Source of the DNA: an uncultured Spartobacteria bacterium
GTDB lineage: Bacteria > Verrucomicrobiota > Verrucomicrobiia > Chthoniobacterales > Chthoniobacteraceae
NCBI GenBank assembly: GCA_903882875.1
Contig: CAIRYQ010000050.1
Coordinates: forward strand, 1-42,894
Length of the DNA: 42,894 nt
Direction: 5' to 3'
Positions 25,345-33,919 of this stretch are shown piece after piece; position 1 is the stretch's first letter, and each line of letters starts with the position of its first letter. Under the pieces are notes generated by a model. That model ran no database searches. It had not been told where the DNA came from and was given only the letters and a program-made list of their open reading frames with translations. A program made the translations under genes and the position numbers.

Positions 25345-25863
25345 CTATTGCGGCGGCGGGCCCTTCGGCAATTCGCGCCGCGCCTTTTCTTGGACGTCGA
25401 AATTGTTCTTGATGACCTCGAACACGCGCGCGCCGGGGATCGGCTTGTCGGTGACGAGGTCGAGGTTGCCGTCGCGTCCGATGACTGCGATGAGGAAATC
25501 GCCGCGCATCCCGTACGCCGCAGCGACGGCAGCGGGGTTCGCCGCGATGGCAAAAGGGATGTCACTCGGCACGGTGCCGCCGTCGGCCAGTGCGGCGATG
25601 AAGACTGCACCGCGGCTCGCGCAGTCGTGATAGACGTTCCTGAGACTGCCCAACTGCGAACGGAACGCCTTTGCTTTTGCCTTCTGCGCGATGACGAGCA
25701 CGACGGGCTGCCCGCGCAGGCTGGCGAGCGAGTTTTTCCCGCCCGCTCCGCCAAATGTGAAAGCCGGCGCGGGACGCACGACGCCTGCGGGCGCAGAAAA
25801 AACCGGCCTGGCGCAAAGCACGAGCGCGGCGAGCATGATGGAGAAAATGCGGCGTGCGCGCAT
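25345..25863 (-). CDS. exported thioredoxin/redoxin-fold protein lacking the CxxC site
   Basis: The start at 25863 (MRARRIFSIMLAALVLCARPVFSAPAG) gives a clear signal peptide; the product is 172 aa. The mature part has the redoxin pattern APAFTFGGAGGKNSLASLRGQPVVLVIAQ, but where a peroxiredoxin or TlpA protein has its reactive cysteine pair there is none. The only mature cysteine is in YHDCASRG. The strand order (FIAALAD, FAIAANPAAVAAAYGM, LIAVIGRDGNL) supports a thioredoxin fold. It may be a chaperone-like or degenerate member. It begins 2 bp after the frr stop and is probably cotranscribed. Confidence 0.75.
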   Translation of the reverse strand: MRARRIFSIMLAALVLCARPVFSAPAGVVRPAPAFTFGGAGGKNSLASLRGQPVVLVIAQKAKAKAFRSQLGSLRNVYHDCASRGAVFIAALADGGTVPSDIPFAIAANPAAVAAAYGMRGDFLIAVIGRDGNLDLVTDKPIPGARVFEVIKNNFDVQEKARRELPKGPPPQ

Positions 25864-25865
25864 CG

Positions 25866-26426
25866 TTACACCTTCATGATGTCCGCTTCTTTCAGCGCGA
25901 AGGCATCGTCCACTTTCTTCACGTAATCGTCCGTGAGCTTCTGCACTTCCTTCTCGCACGACTTGAGCACGTCCTCGGTGATCGCGCCTTCCTTCTGGCC
26001 TTTCTTGAGCTGGTCCATGCCTTCGCGGCGCGCGGAACGAATTCGCACGCGCGTCTCTTCAGCAATGGTCTTCACCGTCTTCACGAGGTCGCGGCGGCGC
26101 TCCTCGCTGAGCGCGGGAATCGGCAGGCGGATGATTTTTCCATCCACGATCGGCTGGATGCCGAGCTTGGATTCCTTGATCGCCTTTTCGATGAGCTGCG
26201 TCGTCGAGGCGTCGAACGGACTGATGACCAACATGCGTGGCTCGGGTGTAGAAATGAGCGCGAGCTGCTTGAGCTTCATCATCGAGCCGTAGGCTTCCAC
26301 ATCAATGTTGTCCACGAGTGCGGGCGAAGCCTTGCCGGTGCGCACGGCGGCGAATTCGTGCGACATGTACTCGGCGGCCTTCTCCATGCCTTCCTCGGTG
26401 TTCATCAGGATTTCATCGGGATCCAT
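25866..26426 (-). CDS. frr: ribosome recycling factor
   Basis: The 186-aa protein has full family length. The N-terminus EEGMEKAAEYMSHEFAAVRTGKASPALVDNI matches the RRF helix with the conserved RTG(K/R)ASP motif. LPIPALSEERRRDLVK and VRIRSARREGMDQLKK are also diagnostic. It splits post-termination ribosomes with EF-G. It lies 18 bp downstream of pyrH, the conserved pyrH-frr order. Confidence 0.98.
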   Translation of the reverse strand: MDPDEILMNTEEGMEKAAEYMSHEFAAVRTGKASPALVDNIDVEAYGSMMKLKQLALISTPEPRMLVISPFDASTTQLIEKAIKESKLGIQPIVDGKIIRLPIPALSEERRRDLVKTVKTIAEETRVRIRSARREGMDQLKKGQKEGAITEDVLKSCEKEVQKLTDDYVKKVDDAFALKEADIMKV

Positions 26427-26444
26427 AAGCGGTGTGTGTTTGGG

Positions 26445-27188
26445 TTATTCGGGAGTGACGAGCGTGCCGACATGCTCGCCGAGCACGACCTGGCGCAGCG
26501 CGCCGGGGGTGAAAAAATTGAAGACCACGATGGGCATCCGGTTGTCCTGGCAGAGGCTGAACGCGGTGGAGTCCATCACATTCAGGCGACGTTGCAGCGC
26601 CTCGCCGTGCGTGATGCGATCGAATTTCTTTGCAGTCGGATCCTTCATCGGATCCGCAGTGTAGATGCCGTCCACTTTCGTCGCCTTCAAAATCACGTCG
26701 GCACCGATTTCGTTCGCGCGCAGGGCCGCGGCGGTGTCGGTGCTGAAGAACGGATTACCGGTGCCGGCGACGAAAATCACGATGCGTCCTTGTTCGAGAT
26801 GGCGCACCGCTTTTCTTCGGATGAAAGATTCAGCGACCGCATCCATGCGGATGGCCGTCTGCACGCGCGTCTGCAGGCCCAGCGCCTCAAGCGTGCTCTG
26901 GAGCGCGAGGCCGTTGATGACCGTTGCGAGCATGCCCATGTAGTCCGCCGTCGTGCGCTCCATGCCGCGGTGGCTCGCGCTCAGGCCGCGCCAGATGTTG
27001 CCGCCGCCGATGACAATCCCGATTTCCACACCGAGCGAATGCACCGACTGGATGTCCTCCGCCATCTGCTGCGCGATCTCGGGCGTGATCGTCTCGTGGC
27101 TGCCGGAGGCACGCAGCGCCTCGCCGCTCAGTTTCAAAAGGATCCTGCGGAATTTCGGCGTGGCGGGCTTGGCTGAGGACTTCGGCAT
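26445..27188 (-). CDS. pyrH: UMP kinase
   Basis: This 247-aa amino-acid-kinase fold enzyme phosphorylates UMP to UDP with ATP. Diagnostic pieces are [57 protein letters not shown] and [12 protein letters not shown]. It is upstream of frr as in most bacteria, but rpsB and tsf, the usual neighbours further upstream, are replaced by a DUF6421 gene. Confidence 0.98.
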   Translation of the reverse strand: MPKSSAKPATPKFRRILLKLSGEALRASGSHETITPEIAQQMAEDIQSVHSLGVEIGIVIGGGNIWRGLSASHRGMERTTADYMGMLATVINGLALQSTLEALGLQTRVQTAIRMDAVAESFIRRKAVRHLEQGRIVIFVAGTGNPFFSTDTAAALRANEIGADVILKATKVDGIYTADPMKDPTAKKFDRITHGEALQRRLNVMDSTAFSLCQDNRMPIVVFNFFTPGALRQVVLGEHVGTLVTPE

Positions 27189-27258
27189 CGGGGCGGAGAG
27201 GAAAGCGAAAGCGATTCCGCATGGGAAGGGGAAATGCGGACTGTCGTGAGGGACGCGC

Positions 27259-29331
27259 TCAGGCTTTCGTCTCCGCGAGCTTCCGCTGGAGCATCAGATG
27301 AAAATTTCCGAGAGGAAATTCATCGTCGAGCGTGAGCGCGAGCCACGCCTTTGGATCGCTTTCATCCGGCAGCGCACCGGGCTTCCAGCGCGAGCCGACA
27401 TTCGGGCGCACATGCCTGCTCACGAATTCGTGGGCTGCGAGCCACAGCGCGACGCGCGAGCATTCCGCGCCAGCCTTGTAGAGTGTGTGGATCTCCGCAT
27501 CGAGCGCGGACATCGCGTCCGGCAGCAAGTCCCAGCGGATTTCGAGATGGTTGTCGCGCCAGACCACGGCATCGCTTTGATGCAGCACTCCGAAAAGGAT
27601 CTGCCCGCCGAGTGCGTCGTAATTCCGCACGCGCGTCCCGGTGATTGGAAAGCGCAGGATGCGATCCATTACGATCGCCCAGCACACATGGCGCGCGAAC
27701 GGGAAGCCCTCGCGCGCGAGCCGGTCCGCTTCGCCGAACGCGCGCACATCCACGCGCAGCTCCTCGATCGCATACATCCAGAACGGCGCGCGCTGGCGGA
27801 TCATGAACGGATCGAACGGCAGTTCGCCGAGCGCGTGCGACTGGTCGTGGATGAGATCCCAGAGCGCGCACGTTTGCTCCACCACCGTGCTGCTCGCGAG
27901 CATGCACTCGAGTTCCGGGAAAAGTTGCAACCCGACGGCTTGCGAGGCGCGCAGCGCGGTGGACTGGAGCCGCCGCGCCTCGCGGTCGCAGAAAATCCCA
28001 CCGAAGTGATTCGTCGGACGGCCAGCGACGGACACCGTCTCGGGAAAAAGCACTGCGCACTCGCTCGCGTAGCCGTCCGTGAAATCCACGAGGCTGAGCG
28101 GGACGAATTTCGCATTCGGGTAGCGCCCGCGTTCCAGCGCGGCGAGCCAGTCCGGCCACGCCGTCCGCACGAGCAGCGCCTCGAAGCGCGCGGAGGACGA
28201 CGCGTTCGGTGTGTACATCGGAAACACGGCGAGATGCGCGAGTCCGTCGCGGCGGTTTCGCTCGGGCCGGAACGCCGCGAGCGAGGCCGCGAAATCCGGA
28301 CGGTCGAATCCGTCGCGCTGCCATGCCGAAAAGTCTTCGACTGCTAGTGCGAGATATTCCGCCTCGTGCGGGAAATGCCGTGCGAGCGTGCGGATTTCAC
28401 CGGTCGCCGCCGCGACGAGCTTCGCGGCGTTGTCGTGATTCGCGAACCCCACGCTCGCGTCCGGCTCCTGAAGTGCGCGCAGCGTGTTGATGATTCCGCG
28501 CAGCCGCACCCACTCGTCCGACGATGCGATGGGAACGGGATTTTCCACGCGTAGCGCCGCCTCGTCCACGCGGCGATACGCCGGGACGGCGAGCCAGTGG
28601 ACGATATTCAACCACAACTGCCGGTGATCGTGTTCGCCGATGTGCTCGTCGCCGAAGAGCAGCGAATCGGTGACGACGACGATGCGCCCGCTGCCGAATT
28701 CCGCGCAGCCGATCACGCAGGCATCCGCAGGGTGCGCCTGCGACGAGGCACGCCACGCCGCGCGTGCGCCATTCCTCACCGTGCAGGATCCCGCCCGGAA
28801 AAAGCACGCGCTCGCCGCGAGATGGCCGAGCGGTGAGCCGGGTGCGGGCTTGGCGAAAAGCCACTCTGGATTTCCCGGCGCGCACGCGCTGCGGTCGAAG
28901 ACGCGCGTGTTCTCGATGTGCAGCCCGGCGGGCGCGAGAAGTTCGTTCAGGTTGTCGCCGTATTTGTCGTGTTCGTATTCCGTCACCACGAGCAGCCCGC
29001 CGCCGGCGCGCACCCACGCGAGCACGTCGGAAATTTCCTCCGGTGCGAGCGCGGGCGGATCGTTGGAGGTCGTGCGCTCCCAGCGCGGGTCGCACGGGTG
29101 CAGCAGCGCGAGCACGTCCGCGCCCGCGAGGAGCTTTTCCGTGAGCGGCGTGTCGCGGTTGCGCAGGACTTCAAAATCACGGCTGGCGAGAAGGTCCGCC
29201 GCGTACGAATACGACGAGCTTTGCGGATCCTCGTGCGCAAACTCCGCGGCCCGCTGCGCGCAAAGCGACCAGCTCTCGCTGTGAAATTCGTCAGCGAGAA
29301 AGCGGACAAACTTTTGTGGAGCGGGGTTCAT
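27259..29331 (-). CDS. DUF6421-type protein with N-terminal DUF4350/GATase-like domain
   Basis: The start at 29331 ([19 protein letters not shown]) is preferred over 29376. The 690-aa product has an N-terminal alpha/beta domain ([68 protein letters not shown]) of the DUF4350/ThuA kind. A large C-terminal domain contains [33 protein letters not shown] and [18 protein letters not shown]. The C-terminal half matches, from memory, DUF6421 proteins that are mainly known from Actinobacteria. The HDxxH and EE(L)R patterns suggest a metal-binding active site. No function is known. It lies 70 bp upstream of pyrH on the same strand and downstream of manA. Confidence 0.75.
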   Translation of the reverse strand: MNPAPQKFVRFLADEFHSESWSLCAQRAAEFAHEDPQSSSYSYAADLLASRDFEVLRNRDTPLTEKLLAGADVLALLHPCDPRWERTTSNDPPALAPEEISDVLAWVRAGGGLLVVTEYEHDKYGDNLNELLAPAGLHIENTRVFDRSACAPGNPEWLFAKPAPGSPLGHLAASACFFRAGSCTVRNGARAAWRASSQAHPADACVIGCAEFGSGRIVVVTDSLLFGDEHIGEHDHRQLWLNIVHWLAVPAYRRVDEAALRVENPVPIASSDEWVRLRGIINTLRALQEPDASVGFANHDNAAKLVAAATGEIRTLARHFPHEAEYLALAVEDFSAWQRDGFDRPDFAASLAAFRPERNRRDGLAHLAVFPMYTPNASSSARFEALLVRTAWPDWLAALERGRYPNAKFVPLSLVDFTDGYASECAVLFPETVSVAGRPTNHFGGIFCDREARRLQSTALRASQAVGLQLFPELECMLASSTVVEQTCALWDLIHDQSHALGELPFDPFMIRQRAPFWMYAIEELRVDVRAFGEADRLAREGFPFARHVCWAIVMDRILRFPITGTRVRNYDALGGQILFGVLHQSDAVVWRDNHLEIRWDLLPDAMSALDAEIHTLYKAGAECSRVALWLAAHEFVSRHVRPNVGSRWKPGALPDESDPKAWLALTLDDEFPLGNFHLMLQRKLAETKA

Positions 29332-29504
29332 CGTTGGCCTCCGGCACGAAGATACGCGATGTGCGTGTTTGCGCAATGTGTGCCGACGCCGGGCATCGCC
29401 GTGTTTTGTCGCTCGATGCTTGGCGTTGAGTCGAAATTTGGCGGCGCAGGTGGGACGACGAAATCACTGCCGAACTCCCAACGGGGCTGGGCGTGCCGTT
29501 CACC

Positions 29505-30449
29505 TCACCGCTCTGGAATCGTCGTGCGCAGGACCGAAGTGTCCGGCGCGACGGGGGTGAGTGTGCGGTCGCTTGCGGAGGCGGGGAGGATGAAGAATTC
29601 GCCGCGCAAAAATTTTTCACCTCTGCATTCCACCGCGCCGCCGAGCACGGTGAATATCACGCCGTCGCCGTTTGTGTCCGTGCGCGGTGCGGCGAGCGGC
29701 CAGCGCGCGACATGGAAGAGCGGACATGAGACGACGGTCTCGCCCGTGGGCTGCGCAAGGGCGGGCTCGTGGTCGGTGAAGTCAATTGAGGCGAGCGATT
29801 CGGCGATGTGGAGCGCGCGCGGCTTTCCGTCGAGGCCCGTGCGGTTCCAGTCGAAGACGCGGTAGGTCGTGTCGCTGTTCTGCTGGATCTCGACAATGAG
29901 GCAGCCTGCGCCGATCGCGTGGCAGCGTCCGCTCGGGATGAACATCGCGTCGCCCGCACGCACGGGCATGCGGTGGAGCAATTCGGCGGCGTGACCGTCG
30001 CCGAGCGCGCGCTCAAAGTCCGCGCGCGTCGTCCCGCGCCGGAAGCCTGCGTAGAGTGCTGCGTCCTTCGTCGCATCGAGCAGGTACCACATTTCCGTCT
30101 TCGGATCGCCGCGAAGTTCCGCAGCCATGCGCGCGGGGGGATGCACCTGCACGGAGAGCGTGTCCTGTGCGTCGAGGATTTTTGCGAGAAGCGGGAAGCG
30201 CGGCGAATCGGGCACGTTCGCACCGAAGACCTCTGCGCGAAATTTTGTCCAAAGCTCATGCAGTGTCGTTCCCGCGTGCGGGCCCCGCGCGACGACACTC
30301 TGGGCGTCCTCACGATCCACCAGCTCCCAACTTTCGCCGATCGGCGTACCGGCGGGCGCACCTTTGCCGGGCATCTTAGCTAGGAGGCCACCGCCCCATA
30401 CGCGCTCCATGAAGAGCGGGCGGAAGGAGAGGGGAGTTTGGAAGGGCAT
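29505..30449 (-). CDS. manA: class I mannose-6-phosphate isomerase
   Basis: The 314-aa protein interconverts fructose-6-P and mannose-6-P with zinc. Metal ligands are visible in SVQVHPP (Gln101, His103), EMWYLL (Glu119) and SGRCHAIGAG (His177), followed by EIQQNSDTTYRVFDWNR. It is the short bacterial form. The product feeds mannose-containing polysaccharide synthesis, which fits the export operon at 17403-21774, although the genes are not adjacent. The start at 30449 gives MPFQTPLSFRPLFMERVWGG, as in homologues. Confidence 0.96.
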   Translation of the reverse strand: MPFQTPLSFRPLFMERVWGGGLLAKMPGKGAPAGTPIGESWELVDREDAQSVVARGPHAGTTLHELWTKFRAEVFGANVPDSPRFPLLAKILDAQDTLSVQVHPPARMAAELRGDPKTEMWYLLDATKDAALYAGFRRGTTRADFERALGDGHAAELLHRMPVRAGDAMFIPSGRCHAIGAGCLIVEIQQNSDTTYRVFDWNRTGLDGKPRALHIAESLASIDFTDHEPALAQPTGETVVSCPLFHVARWPLAAPRTDTNGDGVIFTVLGGAVECRGEKFLRGEFFILPASASDRTLTPVAPDTSVLRTTIPER

Positions 30450-30572
30450 GGTCAGCTATGGAAATCAGCGGACGTTGTGAGGAGTGTTCTTGGTTTTCCG
30501 TTTTCTGCATCCTCGTCGTTCCGCAACGGCCGGACTCCAAGACGAAGAACTAAGAATGAAAAACGGCCCTCC

Positions 30573-31946
30573 TCACTTCGCCTTCGCCGTCTTCGCCTCG
30601 ATCTTCCGGTAGAGCGTGGCCATGCTGATGCCGAGCACCTTCGCGGCCTTCTCGCGGTTGCCGTTGCTGTGCTTGATGGTTTCCTCAATGAAGCGGCGCT
30701 CCTGGTCGCGGATGAAGTCGTCGAGCTTTTTGCCCACGGGCATCGCGCCGTTGCCGGATTTGGAAGCGTCGGAAGTGCTGTTGAGCAACTGAGGCGGGAG
30801 ATCCTTCACGCGAATGAGGTCGTCGTCGCAGAGCGCGGTGGCGCGTTCGATTGCGTTCTCGAGTTCGCGGACGTTGCCGGGCCAGTCGTAGCCTTGGAGT
30901 GATTCGATGGATTTCGCCTCGATTTTCAGCGTGCGCGGATTTGGGCCGCCGGCGGATTTTTTCAGGAAATGTTGGACGAGCAGCGGGATGTCCTCGGGCC
31001 TGTCGCGCAGCGGCGGCAGCTCGATCGGGATCACGGCGAGGCGGTAATAAAGATCCTCGCGGAATTTTCCCTCCTTCACTTTTTCGAGCAGCCCTTCGTT
31101 CGTCGCGCCGAGCACGCGCACGTTGATGGGCACGGTCTTCGTGTCGCCCACGCGGCGGAGCTGGCGCTCCTGGAGTACGCGCAGGAGTTTCGTCTGCAAC
31201 GGCAGAGCCATCGAGTTCACCTCGTCGAGGAAGATGGTGCCTTTTTCCGCCTCCTCAAAGAGACCCGCCTTGTCCGCGACTGCTCCGGTGAAGCTGCCTT
31301 TCTTGTGCCCGAAAAGCTCGCTCTCGAGCAGGTTCTCCGGCAGGGCGGAACAGTTGATCGCGACGAAGGGGTGGTGCTGCCGGCTGCTGTTGAAATGCAG
31401 TGCGCGTGCGACGAGTTCCTTGCCGGTGCCGCTCTCGCCTTGGATGAGAATCGTTGAGTCCGTGTCCGCGATTTTGCGGATGAGGTGATACACCTCGTCC
31501 ATCTTCGGCGAGGTGCCGATGATGTTCTCCGGATTCGCCGAGCGCTTCACGACTTTCTTCAGCGTGTCGCGCTCCTTCGCGGTGTCGGAGAATTCGATGA
31601 CGTGCCTCACGCGCGCCTGCATTTCGGAAATTTTGAACGGCTTGCGGATGTAGTAGCGCGCGCCCTCGGCGATGGCCTTCTCGGCGATCTCCTCGTTGCC
31701 CTGGCCGGTCATGAGGATCACCTCGCAGCTTTCAAGCGCGGACTTCACCTGGCGGAGCACCTCAAAGCCGTCAATCTTGCCCATCTTGATGTCGCTGATC
31801 ACGAGTTGGGGCGAGATGTCCTCGAGTTTTTCGAGGGCCTTCGCGCTGTTCACGAAGGGGAATGTCTCGTGCCCCATTTCCTTGCAGGCTGTGACGACGA
31901 GTTCGACGATGTTTGGTTCATCGTCCACGATGAGGATTTTGGCCAT
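30573..31946 (-). CDS. sigma-54-dependent response regulator (NtrC family)
   Basis: The start at 31946 (MAKILIVDDEPN) is the true receiver N-terminus, preferred over a longer frame. The 457-aa protein has a receiver domain (phospho-acceptor Asp52 in VISDIKMG, Lys102 in YIRKPF), a AAA+ domain (Walker A GESGTGKE 170-177; the sigma-54 contact loop reads GSFTGA at 217-222 instead of GAFTGA; Walker B GTIFLDEV) and a C-terminal Fis-type helix-turn-helix (NREKAAKVLGISMATLYRKI). It activates promoters of RNA polymerase with RpoN. No cognate histidine kinase is adjacent. Confidence 0.96.
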   Translation of the reverse strand: MAKILIVDDEPNIVELVVTACKEMGHETFPFVNSAKALEKLEDISPQLVISDIKMGKIDGFEVLRQVKSALESCEVILMTGQGNEEIAEKAIAEGARYYIRKPFKISEMQARVRHVIEFSDTAKERDTLKKVVKRSANPENIIGTSPKMDEVYHLIRKIADTDSTILIQGESGTGKELVARALHFNSSRQHHPFVAINCSALPENLLESELFGHKKGSFTGAVADKAGLFEEAEKGTIFLDEVNSMALPLQTKLLRVLQERQLRRVGDTKTVPINVRVLGATNEGLLEKVKEGKFREDLYYRLAVIPIELPPLRDRPEDIPLLVQHFLKKSAGGPNPRTLKIEAKSIESLQGYDWPGNVRELENAIERATALCDDDLIRVKDLPPQLLNSTSDASKSGNGAMPVGKKLDDFIRDQERRFIEETIKHSNGNREKAAKVLGISMATLYRKIEAKTAKAK

Positions 31947-32119
31947 AGTGTTGGTTGGGTAGGGCTCGGAACGGGCCGTTCTCGCAAATGAGACTATTGC
32001 ACCGATGAGAGATGGCAAATCAAATCCGCGTGGCGGAATTGAGAAAAGCGATGGAGTGAGGGATGAGAATTGAAACGAGGGAACACCCGCCGCGCACGAT
32101 TCATCCTCTCCACTTTTCC

Positions 32120-32779
32120 CTACGCCGTCGTCTCCATCCCGAGACGCTTGCGCACGCTGTTCTCAAACTGGAAGAGCGGGTGCATGAGCGATGCGACGGG
32201 ATCGGGAAGAAGGTTGGGGCCGTCGGGTCCGTCGGGCGCGGTCTTTTCGAGGAAAAGCAGCGAGCCCGCGAGTTCGAGACGGTGATAGTTGCGGTTGTTC
32301 GCGAGGAAATAATCGGCGGCCCATTTCACGGAGCGGAGGCGCGGCGTGTAGTCGTGCAGCGCGAGGATGCCGTTCGGGTTCAGCAGCCCGGCCCAGTGCA
32401 GATCCTGCATCACGTAGCGGAACTTGTGGGTGCCATCAATGAGGATGAAATCGAACGACTCGCGCGTCTGGATCGAATCTTGGAATGCTTCCCAGCTCCG
32501 CATCACGCGGAACTCCACCTGTTCGAGCGGCAGCCCGTGCGAGGTGATGTTTTGTTCCACGATCTCGCGCTGGTTGGCGAAATAGTTCATCGTGTCAATG
32601 ACCACGAAGGGCGGGCGGTGCGTGGCGGCGCGCATCATTTCGCAGAGCGTGCCGCCGGCCGCGGTGCCGATCTCCAGATGCCGTCCGGGGCGCTGGCGTG
32701 TCGTCAGGATGTCACGGAGCCCGTCCAGCTCCTGCTGGGTCATTTCCGAATTGTGTAGCTTCGCGCAGGGGCGTTCCAT
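32120..32779 (-). CDS. class I SAM methyltransferase (Methyltransf_24 / CmcI-like)
   Basis: The 219-aa protein has motif I RHLEIGTAAGGTLCEM, then FVVIDTMNYF, FDFILIDGTHKFRYVMQDL and GILALHDYTP. The IDGTH...HDY pattern is typical of Methyltransf_24 and cephalosporin-hydroxylase-like methyltransferases found in polysaccharide and natural-product loci. The substrate is unknown. It is leftward, upstream of the sigma-54 regulator gene but separated by 173 bp, so probably an independent unit. It is divergent from the pseudopilin gene. Confidence 0.85.
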   Translation of the reverse strand: MERPCAKLHNSEMTQQELDGLRDILTTRQRPGRHLEIGTAAGGTLCEMMRAATHRPPFVVIDTMNYFANQREIVEQNITSHGLPLEQVEFRVMRSWEAFQDSIQTRESFDFILIDGTHKFRYVMQDLHWAGLLNPNGILALHDYTPRLRSVKWAADYFLANNRNYHRLELAGSLLFLEKTAPDGPDGPNLLPDPVASLMHPLFQFENSVRKRLGMETTA

Positions 32780-32939
32780 CCGGTGCTGATGCTCGGCAGT
32801 CTGGGCGGAGTCGGCAAGGAAAAGTCTGCGCCAGTCGTGGAAAGCTGCACGCGATTTTTTCGCGTGAAAAATCGCCGCCCCCGGCTTTGCTCACGCAAAA
32901 TTCATCTCCCGGCGCACAAATCACCAACAGCGAACTTGG

Positions 32940-32973
32940 CGGTAACATTTCGGTAACATGTGTGCGTATTCTT
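32940..32973 (+). promoter_or_regulatory. Pho-box-like direct repeat and -10-like element
   Basis: CGGTAACAT occurs at 32940-32948 and again at 32951-32959, an exact 11-bp period, with a weaker third copy (AGCGAACTT) one period upstream. TATTCT at 32968-32973 can serve as a -10 box. Two or more 7-bp direct repeats at 11-bp spacing in the -35 region are the hallmark of PhoB/PhoP binding sites; the GTAACA-N5-GTAACA core resembles the TTAACA repeat of Bacillus PhoP. The pseudopilin gene starts 64 bp downstream. The OmpR-family pair at 33920-35808 and ppk1 are close by. Confidence 0.5.
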
Positions 32974-33036
32974 TCGCTTGCAGGTGAACGCGATCCCGCG
33001 GGCACCCACATCAAACCAAAAGACAAAATCACTCCC

Positions 33037-33756
33037 ATGAAAACTCCACATCCCCGGATGACCAGTCGCACGCAGGGCTTCACGCTCATCGAGCTTCTCG
33101 TCGTCATCTCCATCATCGCCATCCTCGCCGGCCTCGGGCTGAAGGCATTCCCCGCCGCGATCAAAAAGGCCCGCCTCTCCGAGTCGCTGAGCAACGCCAA
33201 GCAGATACTCACCACGCTGAAGCTGTTTGCGACTGACAACGACGGCAGTTACCCCTCGAGCGCCATTGATCCCGCCACCGGGACACCCACCGGAACGGCT
33301 TTTGCCAGTGGTGATTTCTCGAACAAGGCGTTTGAAAACATCATCTCGAAATACCAGATCGGAAAGACGTTCTTCATCAACAAGAATTCCGCCTATTGCA
33401 AAGGCGCAAAGGTGGACACCAGCCTGGCTGATTCGAAGGTGCTCAGCCAAGGCCAGAACGACTGGCTCTATGTCTCCGGCATGTCTGACACGACCAATGG
33501 CAACTGGCCCCTCATCGCCACGGCCACGGCGGCCGGCTACACCTACACGTCCGACAAGACGGCGAAGGGCGGAGTATGGGAGGGAACCGACGCGATCGTC
33601 GGCTACTGCGACGCAAGTGCAAAGCCGGCCGGCTCGAACATGAACATGACCTCGACAACCGCGACCTTTGTGAAGAGCCCGATTGACGGCAACAACATCT
33701 TTACCGGTACCGCCGACTGGCTCGGGGCAAACGTGGTGATCCTCCTGCCGCAATAG
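33037..33756 (+). CDS. type II secretion pseudopilin-like protein
   Basis: The start at 33037 is chosen because it places the prepilin cleavage motif (RTQG before FTLIELLVVISIIAILAGLGL) near the N-terminus; the longer frame upstream is shadow. The 239-aa product has the N-terminal methylated hydrophobic helix and then a globular domain (LSNAKQILTTLKLFATDNDGSYPSS) typical of GspG/H-like pseudopilins, which are abundant in Verrucomicrobia and Lentisphaerae. It stands alone, with a Pho-box-like promoter and a strong terminator. It is probably a surface or periplasmic pseudopilin-derived protein and not a core secretion component. Confidence 0.9.
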   Translation: MKTPHPRMTSRTQGFTLIELLVVISIIAILAGLGLKAFPAAIKKARLSESLSNAKQILTTLKLFATDNDGSYPSSAIDPATGTPTGTAFASGDFSNKAFENIISKYQIGKTFFINKNSAYCKGAKVDTSLADSKVLSQGQNDWLYVSGMSDTTNGNWPLIATATAAGYTYTSDKTAKGGVWEGTDAIVGYCDASAKPAGSNMNMTSTTATFVKSPIDGNNIFTGTADWLGANVVILLPQ

Positions 33757-33819
33757 GCTGCTCGAAAGCCTTCATCCGCCTGTGCGTGCCACGACGCGTG
33801 CGCAGAGTTGAAATCCCAC

Positions 33820-33855
33820 AGCAGGCTCCCGGAAGCGGGAGCCTGCTTCGTTTTG
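33820..33855 (+). terminator. intrinsic terminator of the pseudopilin gene
   Basis: A 12-bp stem (33820-33831 with 33836-33847, GAAG tetraloop) is followed by CGTTTT, 63 bp after the pseudopilin stop. Confidence 0.9.
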
Positions 33856-33919
33856 CAATGATCGTTGCGGATGAAGTGCGTTGGCATTTCGCCATTGCAC
33901 ACAGTATCTAAGGCCGACG

